DNA of 19,517 nucleotides, taken from NCBI GenBank assembly GCA_003220855.1, contig QHTP01000020.1:1-19517 (forward strand), given 5' to 3'. Below are positions 6,087-14,700 of this stretch, piece after piece; position 1 is the stretch's first letter, and each line of letters opens with the position of its first letter. The notes beneath the pieces are model-generated. The model did no database searches and had not been told where the DNA came from. It saw only the letters and a list, made by a program, of their open reading frames with translations. The position numbers and the translations under genes are program-made. This DNA is from Gemmatimonadota bacterium. Its GTDB lineage: Bacteria > Gemmatimonadota > Gemmatimonadetes > Gemmatimonadales > GWC2-71-9.

Positions 6087-7059
6087 GGTCCTGGTCACGG
6101 GAGGGGCGGGGTACATCGGCAGCGTCGTCGTGGAGCAGCTCCTCGCCCGAGGGCACGTGCCGATCGTGCTCGACGACCTGAGCACGGGGCACCGCGCGGC
6201 AATCGCGCCCGGGGTCGAGTTCCTGGAGGGCCACGTGGGCGACCGGCGCGTGCTCGACGACGTGTTCCAGCGTCACAGCGTCGATGCCCTCATGCACTTC
6301 GCCGCCTTCGCGTTGGTGGCCGAGTCAGTGGCGAACCCCGCGAAGTACCACGCGAACAACGTCGCCGCGGGCCGCGTGCTGCTCGACGCCACGGTCGCCG
6401 CGGGTGTACGACGGGTGATCTTCTCTTCGTCGTGTACGATCTACGGCCACCAGGGGGCCGAGCCGATCGGCGAGGATACGCCGGCGGCGCCCGTGAACCC
6501 GTATGGCGAGACCAAGGTGGAATTCGAGCGCATGCTGGGCGTGGCGGCGCGGACGCATGGCGTCGCCTCGATCAGTCTCCGCTATTTCAACGCGGCGGGC
6601 GCCTCGGAGCGCTACGGCGAAGATCACGACCCCGAGACCCACCTCATTCCCAACGTGCTCCGGGTGGCGCAGGGTCGGGCGCCCGCCCTGGAGGTGTACG
6701 GCACCGACTACGCGACGCCCGACGGAACCGCGGTGCGTGACTACGTCCACGTGCTCGACCTTGCGGACGCCCACATCCGGGCGCTCGACGCGGCGCTGGA
6801 CGGCGCCGGGGCCGTCAACCTGGGCACGGGAGCGGGGAGCTCCGTGCTGGCCGTGGCGGAGGCCGCGCGCCACGTGACCGGGCGCGCCGTCGCGACGCTC
6901 GCCCGGCCGCGCCGGCCGGGAGATCCGCCGTTCCTGGTGGCGGCGCGGGGCCGCGCCGAACGGCTGCTGGCGTGGCGTCCGCGCCATTCGAGTCTGGAAG
7001 AGATCATCGCGAGTGCGTGGGCGTGGCACCGTGCGCACCCGCTCGGGTACGGGAACTGA
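6076..7059 (+). CDS. galE: UDP-glucose 4-epimerase
   Basis: GalE interconverts UDP-glucose and UDP-galactose with tightly bound NAD+, supplying sugars for LPS or other surface glycans. The 327-residue protein is an extended short-chain dehydrogenase. It shows the NAD-binding TGGAGYIGS at residues 8-16 and DDLSTGH near residue 35. The catalytic Ser119 is in SSSCTIYG and the Tyr143-x3-Lys147 pair is in NPYGETK. The substrate loop is RYFNAAGASERYGEDH, and DGTAVRDYVHVLDLADAH is the canonical GalE block. The ATG at 6076 sits 7 bases after GGAG inside the end of hemA (11-base overlap). Position alone does not tie it to galactose catabolism. Downstream envelope genes make a surface-polysaccharide role more likely, but related 4-epimerases with other UDP-sugar substrates cannot be excluded. 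Confidence 0.93.
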   Translation: MGHRVLVTGGAGYIGSVVVEQLLARGHVPIVLDDLSTGHRAAIAPGVEFLEGHVGDRRVLDDVFQRHSVDALMHFAAFALVAESVANPAKYHANNVAAGRVLLDATVAAGVRRVIFSSSCTIYGHQGAEPIGEDTPAAPVNPYGETKVEFERMLGVAARTHGVASISLRYFNAAGASERYGEDHDPETHLIPNVLRVAQGRAPALEVYGTDYATPDGTAVRDYVHVLDLADAHIRALDAALDGAGAVNLGTGAGSSVLAVAEAARHVTGRAVATLARPRRPGDPPFLVAARGRAERLLAWRPRHSSLEEIIASAWAWHRAHPLGYGN

Positions 7060-7064
7060 GGAGG
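7060..7064 (+). promoter_or_regulatory. Ribosome binding site of tolQ
   Basis: GGAGG, inside the longer GAGGAGGG at 7058-7065, lies 9 bases before the GTG at 7074. It supports that start for tolQ over any codon further upstream inside galE. Confidence 0.65.
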
Positions 7065-7073
7065 GTTGACAGC

Positions 7074-7796
7074 GTGCTCCTGCTACAGGTGGGCCGGGCG
7101 GTTCCGACGACGCCGTGGGAGCTGGTGCTCACGTCCAGCCGCGAGACGAAGTTCGTCCTCGCGATCCTCGTCGTCTTCTCGATCGCCTCCTGGTATCTCA
7201 TTTTCCTCAAGTGGTGGCAGTTCCGCCGCATGCGCCGCTACGCCGACCGGTTCATGGCGGAGATCGAGCGTGCGCCGCGGCTGGACGATGCCTACCACGC
7301 GGCCATGCGGCTGCCGTCCTCGCCCTACAACCGACTGCTGCGCGAGGGGATCCACTTCTTTTCCGAGCTCAAGCCCGGCGGCTTGAAGGACAACGGGCCG
7401 GCGGTGGCCACCCAGAGCGCCCTGACGATGACGCAGCTCGAGGCGCTCCGCATGGTGCTGGCCAAGGAGGTCGCGGCCGAGCGCGACGCCGCGGCTCGAT
7501 TCATCCCGTGGCTCGCCACCTTCGGGTCCGTCAGCCCCTTGCTCGGCCTGCTCGGCACCGTGTTGGGCGTGATGGACGCCTTCATTGGGATCGCCGTGGG
7601 CGGATCCGGAAACATCGGCGCCGTCGCGCCGGGCGTCGCCGAGGCGCTCGTGACGACCGTCGCGGGACTGGCGGTGGCGGTCCCCTCCGTGATGGCGTAC
7701 AACCTGTTCGTGAACCGCCTGGGGCTGTTCGCCGGAGAGCTCGAGGGCTTTGCCCAAGAGATCATCGGGACCATGGCGCGCGAAGGGAGGCTGTAA
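7074..7796 (+). CDS. tolQ: TolQ/ExbB-family proton-channel protein
   Basis: TolQ forms, with TolR, the proton-driven inner-membrane motor that energises TolA during outer-membrane constriction at division. The 240-residue product has three membrane segments. TM1 is at about 27-46 (FVLAILVVFSIASWYLIFL), TM2 at about 143-175 (FGSVSPLLGLLGTVLGVMDAF) and TM3 at about 190-210 (ALVTTVAGLAVAVPSVMAY). Conserved threonines sit in LLGTVLG and LVTTVAG, as in TolQ/ExbB. A large cytoplasmic loop lies between TM1 and TM2, again as in the family. The GTG at 7074 follows a good ribosome site. The stop TAA shares its last base with the tolR ATG (TAATG). TolB, Pal and CpoB downstream favour TolQ over ExbB. Confidence 0.93.
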   Translation: MLLLQVGRAVPTTPWELVLTSSRETKFVLAILVVFSIASWYLIFLKWWQFRRMRRYADRFMAEIERAPRLDDAYHAAMRLPSSPYNRLLREGIHFFSELKPGGLKDNGPAVATQSALTMTQLEALRMVLAKEVAAERDAAARFIPWLATFGSVSPLLGLLGTVLGVMDAFIGIAVGGSGNIGAVAPGVAEALVTTVAGLAVAVPSVMAYNLFVNRLGLFAGELEGFAQEIIGTMAREGRL

Positions 7797-8233
7797 TGGC
7801 CGGCTTGGTGGGAGGCGGTGGGGGTCTGTGCGGGCATGGCGAGTTGCCCCTGAACGCCGACATCAACGTCACGTCCCTCGTCGACGTCGCGTTCGTGCTG
7901 CTCATCATCTTCATGATCACCGCGCCCATCATGCAGGGCGGCGTGGACGTCCGTCTGCCGCGCGCCGAAGCGCGCCCGCTCGAGCCGAAGTCAGGATTGG
8001 TCGTGACGCTGGACCGCGATGGGCGCATCTTTATGGACCAGGCGGCGCTCTCCTACGACGACTTCCGCGCCACGTTTCCGGCCTTCGTGCGAACCAAACG
8101 GCCCACTGGGGTGTACCTCCGGGCCGACGGTCGGGTGCCGTATGCCGACGTGGTGCAGGTGCTGGCGGTCATCCGGACGTCGGGCGTGAACGACGTGGGC
8201 CTCGTGGCCGAGCCGGAGACGGTCGAGCGGTGA
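7796..8233 (+). CDS. tolR: TolR/ExbD-family protein
   Basis: TolR is the second component of the TolQ-TolR proton motor. It has one membrane helix and a periplasmic domain that contacts peptidoglycan. The 145-residue product starts with a glycine-rich cytoplasmic tail. Its single membrane helix lies at about residues 27-44 (TSLVDVAFVLLIIFMITAP). Asp30 in INVTSLVDV corresponds to the essential protonatable aspartate (E. coli TolR Asp23). The periplasmic domain shows the usual ExbD/TolR pattern, ending YADVVQVLAVIRTSGVNDVGLV. A strong GGGAGG lies 5 bases upstream of the ATG. It overlaps tolQ by 1 base and the next gene by 4, so TolQ-TolR-TolA synthesis is likely coupled. Confidence 0.94.
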   Translation: MAGLVGGGGGLCGHGELPLNADINVTSLVDVAFVLLIIFMITAPIMQGGVDVRLPRAEARPLEPKSGLVVTLDRDGRIFMDQAALSYDDFRATFPAFVRTKRPTGVYLRADGRVPYADVVQVLAVIRTSGVNDVGLVAEPETVER

Positions 8234-8913
8234 AGCGCCGGCCCCGGGCGCCCGCCAACGTCGGCATCGGTCTCGCGGGCACGGTCCTCGTCCACGCCGT
8301 CGGGGTGGTGTTTCTGGTGGGTGCCGCCAGCGCGCGCAAGGCGGCGCCTCCCACATACCGAGTCCATCTGGTGGCCGCGCCGGCGCCGACCGAGGATGCG
8401 CGTAAAGCGCCCGAGGCGGTGGAGCGGCCGGCCGAGGAGAAGCCCGCGCCCGCACCCAAGGCGAAGTCTCCCAAGAGCACCGTGGCGCCCGCGCCGCCGC
8501 CGCCCGTGGCGGACAACACCAAGCGGGAGGCCGCGCCGCGCACCACGCCCAAGGCGCAGCCCCTCCCCGGCGAGCAGCCGTCCACGGGGAGCGACCCGCT
8601 CACGGTGTCCACCGAGGGGATCGAGTTTCCGTTCCCCGCGTATACCAACAACATCATTTCTCAGATCGCGATCCGGTGGCAGCGCCCGCAGCAGAGTACG
8701 CCGCTCGACGCGGAAATCGGGTTCCTCATTCACCGCGACGGATCGATCAGCGATATGCAGTTCGTCAAGCGATCGGGCAGCTTCGGGTTCGATCTCGAAG
8801 CGCAAGGTGCGATCGAGGACGCGGGGCGCCGCAAGGCGTTCGGACCGCTTCCCGACGGCTGGACGTCGGACGTGCTGTTCGTCCGCTTCTATTTCAGCGG
8901 GAAACGGCAATGA
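8230..8913 (+). CDS. TolA/TonB-like periplasm-spanning protein
   Basis: This 227-residue protein is likely the TolA equivalent that couples the TolQR motor to TolB/Pal. It has a short basic N-terminus (MKRRPRAP) and one membrane helix at about residues 11-32. His22 sits inside that helix (VLVHAVGVV), the position used by the SHLS helix of E. coli TolA/TonB. A Pro/Ala/Lys/Glu-rich linker at about 40-125 is far shorter than E. coli TolA domain II. A C-terminal TonB_C-type domain covers about 130-227 (YTNNIISQIAIRWQRP, GFLIHRDGSISD). The GTG at 8230 overlaps the tolR stop (GTGA). The stop overlaps the tolB ATG (ATGA). By sequence it looks more like TonB; by position it acts as TolA. Confidence 0.85.
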   Translation: MKRRPRAPANVGIGLAGTVLVHAVGVVFLVGAASARKAAPPTYRVHLVAAPAPTEDARKAPEAVERPAEEKPAPAPKAKSPKSTVAPAPPPPVADNTKREAAPRTTPKAQPLPGEQPSTGSDPLTVSTEGIEFPFPAYTNNIISQIAIRWQRPQQSTPLDAEIGFLIHRDGSISDMQFVKRSGSFGFDLEAQGAIEDAGRRKAFGPLPDGWTSDVLFVRFYFSGKRQ

Positions 8914-10301
8914 AGCCGGTGGGGTTGCTGGCGATCGTGGTAGCGGTCTACCCGTCCAGCCGCCTGGTGGCCCAAGACACGTCCGCGGTCGATCGGGGCG
9001 TGCGCATCGGTATCCTGTATCGACCGGGCGTGCGCCCCGGGATCGTCATCCTGACGGGCCGCGCGCCAGCGCTCGACTCGGTGCGCACGGTCATGGCGCG
9101 CGACATCGACTACAGCGACCGCTTCGAGCTGATCACGCTGCCGGGCAGCGACTCGATCCGCCTGGCGGCCCCGTCGCCCGCGCTCGGCCCGCCCCCCGCC
9201 GCGGGGACCGGTACCGGGAAGACGAGCGGCGGGGCGGCGTCGGCCGGGGGCCTCAACTACCCGCTGTACCAGGCGCTCGGCGCGGACTTCGCCGTGGCGG
9301 TGACGCCCGCCGGCGCCGACAGCGTGGTCGTCACCGTGCACGACGTCGCCGGCGGCGCGGTGCGCCGGGAGGTGCGTTCCCGGCTCCCTCCGCTCACCGA
9401 TCCCGGCTTCCGCATGGCGGTGCATCGGCTCTCGGATCGCGTGGTCGAGGCCACGCTCGGCGCGCCCGGGATCGAGGCCACGCGCGTGTTGTTCGTGATG
9501 GACGGGAAGGCGTACGTCATCGATCAGGATGGGGCGGACCGACGGCTCGTGTCGTCGACGGATCACGCGGCCATGTCGCCGGCGTGGGCGGGGGACGGCC
9601 GGCGCTTCTCCTACATGGAGTTCTGGCAGGGGCACGGCCGCCTGTTCGTGCAGGACGTCGCGTCGGGGAAGCGAGCGCCGGTGGCCACCACGGGGCAGGC
9701 GCTCGACTTCACCCCGGCCTTCTCCCCCGATGGCAAGACGCTCGCCTTCAGCCGCGCCATTGAAGAAGGCACCGACATCTATACGGTCAACATCAAGGAC
9801 GGCTGCTGCTTACAGCGCTTGACCGTGGGCCGCTTTTACGACAACTTGTCACCGACCTACAGTCCCGACGGCCAGCGGATCGCGTTCGTGTCGACGCGAG
9901 CGGGACTGCCGCAGATTTATGTGATGGCGGCGGACGGGACGGACCAGCAGCTGTTCGCGCCGTTCGACTACGGGGCGACGGGGTCTTCCAACGCCCCCGA
10001 GTGGTCACCCGACGGGCAGGCCGTCGCCTTCCACCGCGACGTGGCGGGCACGTTACAGGTGTTTGTCCTCGACGTGCGCACGCGTGCGGTGCGGCAGCTC
10101 ACTTCAGTAGGGCGGAACGAGGATCCAACCTGGGCCCCCGACAGCCGCCATATGGCGTTCGTGTCGGATCGTTCGGGATATCGGCAGCTCTGGATCATCG
10201 ATTTGGAAACCGGCCGGATTCGCCCGCTGCTGCAACAGAGCGGCGCGCGGCTGCCGGCCTGGTCTCCGCGTCTGCCGGAGACCGCACCGTCGACCCCTTG
10301 A
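8910..10301 (+). CDS. tolB: Tol-Pal system periplasmic protein TolB
   Basis: TolB is the periplasmic beta-propeller that binds Pal and is released by TolA. The 463-residue product has an N-terminal signal peptide ending near VAQ at residue 22. An alpha/beta N-terminal domain follows (about 25-190). The propeller has at least five visible blades with the WSPDG-type motif: SPAWAGDGRRFSYM, TPAFSPDGKTLAFSR, SPTYSPDGQRIAFVS, APEWSPDGQAVAFHR and DPTWAPDSRHMAFVS. The N-terminal domain carries a Pro/Gly/Ala-rich insertion near residues 88-113 that I would not expect in E. coli TolB (about 430 residues); it explains the extra length. The ATG at 8910 overlaps the previous stop. Pal follows after 21 bases, as in most tol-pal operons. 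Confidence 0.93.
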   Translation: MKPVGLLAIVVAVYPSSRLVAQDTSAVDRGVRIGILYRPGVRPGIVILTGRAPALDSVRTVMARDIDYSDRFELITLPGSDSIRLAAPSPALGPPPAAGTGTGKTSGGAASAGGLNYPLYQALGADFAVAVTPAGADSVVVTVHDVAGGAVRREVRSRLPPLTDPGFRMAVHRLSDRVVEATLGAPGIEATRVLFVMDGKAYVIDQDGADRRLVSSTDHAAMSPAWAGDGRRFSYMEFWQGHGRLFVQDVASGKRAPVATTGQALDFTPAFSPDGKTLAFSRAIEEGTDIYTVNIKDGCCLQRLTVGRFYDNLSPTYSPDGQRIAFVSTRAGLPQIYVMAADGTDQQLFAPFDYGATGSSNAPEWSPDGQAVAFHRDVAGTLQVFVLDVRTRAVRQLTSVGRNEDPTWAPDSRHMAFVSDRSGYRQLWIIDLETGRIRPLLQQSGARLPAWSPRLPETAPSTP

Positions 10302-10322
10302 ATTCGGAGAGGACTCGCACCG

Positions 10323-10943
10323 ATGAAACGCCTACCCTTGCTCCTGCTGAGCGGCCTGGCCGTTGCGGCGGTCGCCGCGTGCCCTGGCAAGAAGCCGGAG
10401 ACGCCGGCGCCGGTCTCAGCCGGCCCCGATGCGGACTCGCTCGCCCGAGCTCAAAAGGCGCACGACGATTCCATGAAGGCGGCACAGGATGAGGCAGACC
10501 GGAGGGCGCGGGAAGACGCCGAGCGCCGGCAGAAGACGGCGGACTCGCTCGCCGGGATCGGCCGCACCACGGACGCGGTGAAGACGATTCTGGGGACGAT
10601 GATCCACTTCGACTACGACAAGGCGATCATCCGGGGCGGCGATGCCGCGGTGCTCGACCAGAAGGTGGCGATCCTGCAGGCGAACCCGGCTCTGCGTATC
10701 CGCATCAGCGGACACTGCGACGAGCGCGGCTCCGACGAGTACAACCTGGCCCTGGGCAATCGGCGCGCCACGGCGGCCAAGCAGTACCTCGTGAGTCACG
10801 GCATCGACGCGAGTCGCGTCGAGACGGTGTCCTACGGCGAAGAGCGGCCCATCGATCCCGGCCACAACGAGGAGGCCTGGGCCAAGAATCGCCGCGACGA
10901 GGTCGACATCCTGGCGGGCGGCGACGCCCTGAAGCAGCCCTGA
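10323..10943 (+). CDS. pal: Peptidoglycan-associated lipoprotein Pal
   Basis: Pal is the outer-membrane lipoprotein that binds peptidoglycan through an OmpA-like domain and is concentrated at the septum by the Tol machine. The 206-residue product has a lipoprotein signal with lipobox VAAC, the modified residue being Cys20. A charged, helical linker rich in Asp/Glu/Arg/Ala spans about residues 35-80. The OmpA_C domain covers about 95-205: IHFDYDKAIIRGGDAAVLDQ, then ISGHCDERGSDEYNLALGNRRA and VSYGEERPIDPGHNEEAWAKNRR. Ribosome site GGAGAGGA lies 9 bases upstream of the ATG. The linker is longer than in E. coli Pal (173 residues). Genes on both sides confirm the assignment. Confidence 0.95.
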   Translation: MKRLPLLLLSGLAVAAVAACPGKKPETPAPVSAGPDADSLARAQKAHDDSMKAAQDEADRRAREDAERRQKTADSLAGIGRTTDAVKTILGTMIHFDYDKAIIRGGDAAVLDQKVAILQANPALRIRISGHCDERGSDEYNLALGNRRATAAKQYLVSHGIDASRVETVSYGEERPIDPGHNEEAWAKNRRDEVDILAGGDALKQP

Positions 10944-10954
10944 GCGGCGGGCGC

Positions 10955-11743
10955 GTGACGCGAGCGGGGCTGGCGCTCGTCGGCCTGGGGCTCACCGCCG
11001 GCTGCGCCCTCAAGGGCGATGTGCGGCGTGTCGAGCTCCAGGTCGAGGCGCTCCGCGTGGAGCGCATGCGGGGCGACAGCGCGCGCGCTGTCCAGATCGA
11101 CTCGGTACGCATGCTCCTGGCCACGGCGCAGGAAAAGCTCGTGGCGCAGCAAGCCTACCTGGTGCAGCTGCGGGGCAACATGACGACCGAGTTGCTCGCG
11201 GTGAAGCAGCAGCTCGTCACGGTGCAGGAGCTGACCGGCCAGAGCCAACAGCGGCTCACGGAGCTGCGGGGCAAGCTGGAGGAGCAGGCGCGTCAACCGG
11301 TGCCGGTCCCGGACTCGAGCCGCGGCGGCGCCGCCGTGCCGGTCGGGCCCTCGGGCAACCTGGCGGGGCCGGGACCGGACCAGATGTACGAGCTGTCGGC
11401 GCAGCAATTCCGGCGCGGCAGCCTGGGGACGGCCCGACTGGGGTTTCGTGAGTTCCTGCGCGTGTTTCCCACTCACGAGCGGGCGCCCGACGCGCTCTTC
11501 TACGTGGGTGAGACGTTCGCGGGGGAGAGCGCGGACTCGGCGGCGGCGGTGTATCAACAGGTCGTGAAGACCTATCCCAACTCGTCGCGGGCTCCGTCGG
11601 CCCTGTACAAGCTGGGCCTGCTCGCCGAGCAGCGGGGCGACAAGGCGGCGGCCCGCACCTACTACGCTCGGGTGATCGCCGGCTATCCCCGCTCCGACGA
11701 GGCCAATCTCGCGCGCGACAAGCTGCAACGCCTGGGGCGCTAG
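10955..11743 (+). CDS. cpoB: Tol-Pal cell division coordinator CpoB/YbgF-like lipoprotein
   Basis: CpoB links Tol-Pal action to peptidoglycan synthesis at division. The 262-residue product begins with a lipoprotein-type signal, LGLTAGC, with Cys17 as the likely lipidated residue; E. coli CpoB is instead a soluble periplasmic protein. A long coiled coil at about residues 20-110 (heptad pattern in VELQVEALRVERMR and QLVTVQELTGQSQQRL) should trimerise. A proline/glycine linker follows, then about three TPR repeats at 130-260 (YELSAQQFRRGSLGTARLGF, ALFYVGETFAGESADSAAAVYQQV, ALYKLGLLAEQRGDKAAARTYY). The GTG at 10955, 11 bases after pal, has only a weak ribosome site. The placement directly after pal matches the standard operon order. 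Confidence 0.9.
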   Translation: MTRAGLALVGLGLTAGCALKGDVRRVELQVEALRVERMRGDSARAVQIDSVRMLLATAQEKLVAQQAYLVQLRGNMTTELLAVKQQLVTVQELTGQSQQRLTELRGKLEEQARQPVPVPDSSRGGAAVPVGPSGNLAGPGPDQMYELSAQQFRRGSLGTARLGFREFLRVFPTHERAPDALFYVGETFAGESADSAAAVYQQVVKTYPNSSRAPSALYKLGLLAEQRGDKAAARTYYARVIAGYPRSDEANLARDKLQRLGR

Positions 11744-11766
11744 CCCGGCGGGGCCGGTCGTGAGTC

Positions 11767-14700
11767 GTGCCTGACACTCCCGAGAGCCGGGCCGAGATGC
11801 CGTTCCTCGACCACCTCGAGGAGCTGCGCTGGCGCATTCTGTACAGCCTGCTCGCCGTCGTCGTGGGCACGCTGGTGGGCTGGGTGATCGTCGAGCACGT
11901 CGACGTCATCGGGCTGCTGATTGAGCCGATCAAGCCGCTGATCCCCGGCGGCAAGCTGCGCGTCACCAGTCCCACCGACCCGTTCTTCATCACCCTGAAG
12001 TTCGCCTTCGTCATGGGGCTGGTGCTGGCGTCGCCCGTGGTGGGATACCAGGCCTGGGCGTTCCTGACGCCGGCGCTGTACGAGCGGGAGCGACGCCTGA
12101 TCATTCCGGCGCTGTCCGCCGGCGCCCTGCTGTTTCTCGCCGGCGCGTCCGCCGCATACCTGTGGGTGCTGCCCCGGGCGTTGGGGGTGCTGCTCAGCTT
12201 CCAGCACAACGTCTTTGACCCACTCATCACGGCGGACAAGTACTTCGCGTTCGCCGCCCAGCTGATCATCGCGTTCGGCGTCATCACCGAGCTGCCCCTG
12301 GTGGTGGTGATTCTCGCGATCCTCGGTCTCGTAACGCCCCAGTTCCTGGCCCGCAACCGCCGCTACGCCATCGCCATCTCGGCGGTCGCCGCCGCCCTGC
12401 TCGCCCCGCCGGACGCGGTCTCCATGCTGCTCATGATGGTGCCGCTGTGGCTCCTGTTCGAAGTGAGCATCTGGTGCGCCTGGGTCGTGGAGAAGCGCCG
12501 GGTGCGGCGCCAGCGGGCCGGGGGAGGGGCGGCGAGCGCCGCCGCCGTCGGCCTGTTGCTGCTGTTCGCCCTGGGCGGGTCGCTCCATGCGCAGACCCCG
12601 CCCCTTCGGCCGCCACTCCGGCCGCCGCGCCCCGACACGACGCGCCTGGGCGCGGACTCCCTGCAGGGCCGGTCGCTCGACACGGCGGCCGCCCGGCGCC
12701 TCGGTCTTCCCACCGGCCCTTCGCGCAGCTTCCCCGCCTCCGATGCCGTGATCGATTCACTCCAGAAGCTCAAGGGGTTCCGCGTGACCCAGTACGTGGC
12801 GGACACCCTGATCGTTCAGGGGGGCGACACCGAGACGATCCACCTGCGCGGCGCGGCGTACGTGGAGCGGGAGGGCACCAAGGTCGAGTCCGATTCGATC
12901 CGATACCACCGACAGAGTTGTCGCCTCGACGCCATGGGTGACCCGAAGCTGTTCGATCAGGCCACGGTGCTGGTGGGCGAGAATATGGCGTACGATACCT
13001 GCATCAAGCGCGGCACCGTGCACAACGCGCTCACCGAGTTTCACCAGGGCGCCGCGCCCTGGTTGGTGCGCGGGGACCTGGCGGTCGATTCGGGCTCCAC
13101 CCGCCTGTACGGCGCGAACAGCGAGATCACCTCGGACGAGAATCCCGTTCCCGATTACCACTTCGCCACCGGACAAATGAAGTGGCTCAACAAGAACGTG
13201 ATGGTGGCGCGTCCCGCCGTGCTCTACATCCACGACGTCCCGATCATGTGGCTGCCGTTCATTTTTCAGGACGTGCGCAAGGGCCGTCGCAGCGGCATCC
13301 TGGTACCGCGCTTCGGCTTGAGCGATATCGTCCGGCCCACCCGCCGCTACCAGCGCCACGTGGCGAACCTCGGCTACTATTTCGTGGTCAACGACTACGT
13401 GGACTTTCTGATATCGGGCGACTGGTACGCCGACCGCTACCTGGCGTTCAGGGGACAGACGCGCTACCGCTGGCTCGACCGCTTCATCAACGGCGGCCTC
13501 TCATTCGAGCGCTACGCCCAGCTCGACATCCCGGGCAGCTCCATCCGCCTCGGCTGGCAGCATCAGCAGAGCTTTTCGTCGCGGACCAGCTTCAACGCGA
13601 GCGTCGACTACGCCACCAGCACGACCGTGATCCAGAACAACACGGTCAACCCCTACCTCGCCACGGCCAGCCTGGGCTCGCAGATGAGCTTCAACAAGCA
13701 GTTCGACTGGGGCACGCTCAACATCGGCGGCAGCCGGCGTCAGGAGATCGGAAGCGGCCTCATCACGCAGAACTTTCCCAATGTGAGCCTGACGCCGTCG
13801 CCGGTGAACATCACTCAGGATATCACGTGGTCGCCCGGCTTCTCGTACCAGAACCAGCAGACGTTCCACCAGCTGGAGACGCCGCTGCTCCTGCCCGGGG
13901 GCGTACAGGATACCCTGTTCGCCGACTCCCGCCAGTCGGGGCTCAGCTTTCAGACCCCGTTGCGGGTGGGGCGCTGGACGTGGAACAACAGTTTCGTGAT
14001 GAACGACGCCATCAGCAACGCGCGCCAGGAATTCGACATCCTCGACTCGACCGCCCTCGGGGGGGTCCGCCGCGTGGTGTACTACCAGACGTTCAGCACG
14101 ACCATCGACTGGCAGACCGGCATCAACCTGCCCTCGCTCTTCACCGGGACCTGGAAGCTCCAGCCCGGCATCGCGATCATCAACCAGACGTCGCAGGGGA
14201 GCTTCCGGATCCGCAACCAGTTCACCGGCGGGCAGTGGGTGCAGCAGGGCAAGCGGCTGCAGTTCAGCGCGGGTCTCTCGCCCACGTTTTTCGGTTTCTT
14301 CCCCGGGATCGGCCCCATCGCGCGGATCCGCCACTCGCTGTCGCCGATCGTGAGCTACGCCTATGCGCCCGGCTCCCAGGTGTCCGACGAGTTCGCCCAC
14401 GCCGTCGACCCCACCGGTCGCAACTTCAGGGCGCGCAGCGATCCGCAGCAGACGATCAGCCTGGGCCTGTCGCAGAACTTCGAAGCCAAGCTCAAACCGC
14501 CGCCGGGCGACACCACCGGACACGCCGAGCGCAAGATCCGCCTCCTGAGCATCAGCACCAGCTCGTTGTCGTACAACTTCGAGCAGGCCAAGCAGCCTCA
14601 TCACACCGGTTGGCAGACGCAGACGCTGAACAACACGCTCGCGTCCGATCTGCTGCCGGGGTTCAGCTTCAGTGTCACCCATGACCTGTGGAACGGGCAG

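Noticed and set aside
4599..6185. A 528-codon minus-strand frame opposite hemA.
   Set aside because: hemA on the + strand is unambiguous with its catalytic Cys and NADPH motif; the antisense product matches nothing I recognise.
7066..7090. TTGACA at 7066-7071, a possible promoter -35 box at the tolQ start.
   Set aside because: No -10 hexamer lies at a workable distance, and transcription from it would begin inside tolQ, after its start codon.
9195..9240. A Walker A-like string (AGTGTGKTS) in TolB.
   Set aside because: It sits in a Pro/Gly/Ala-rich linker within a protein family that does not bind ATP; no Walker B or nucleotide fold surrounds it, so it is chance.
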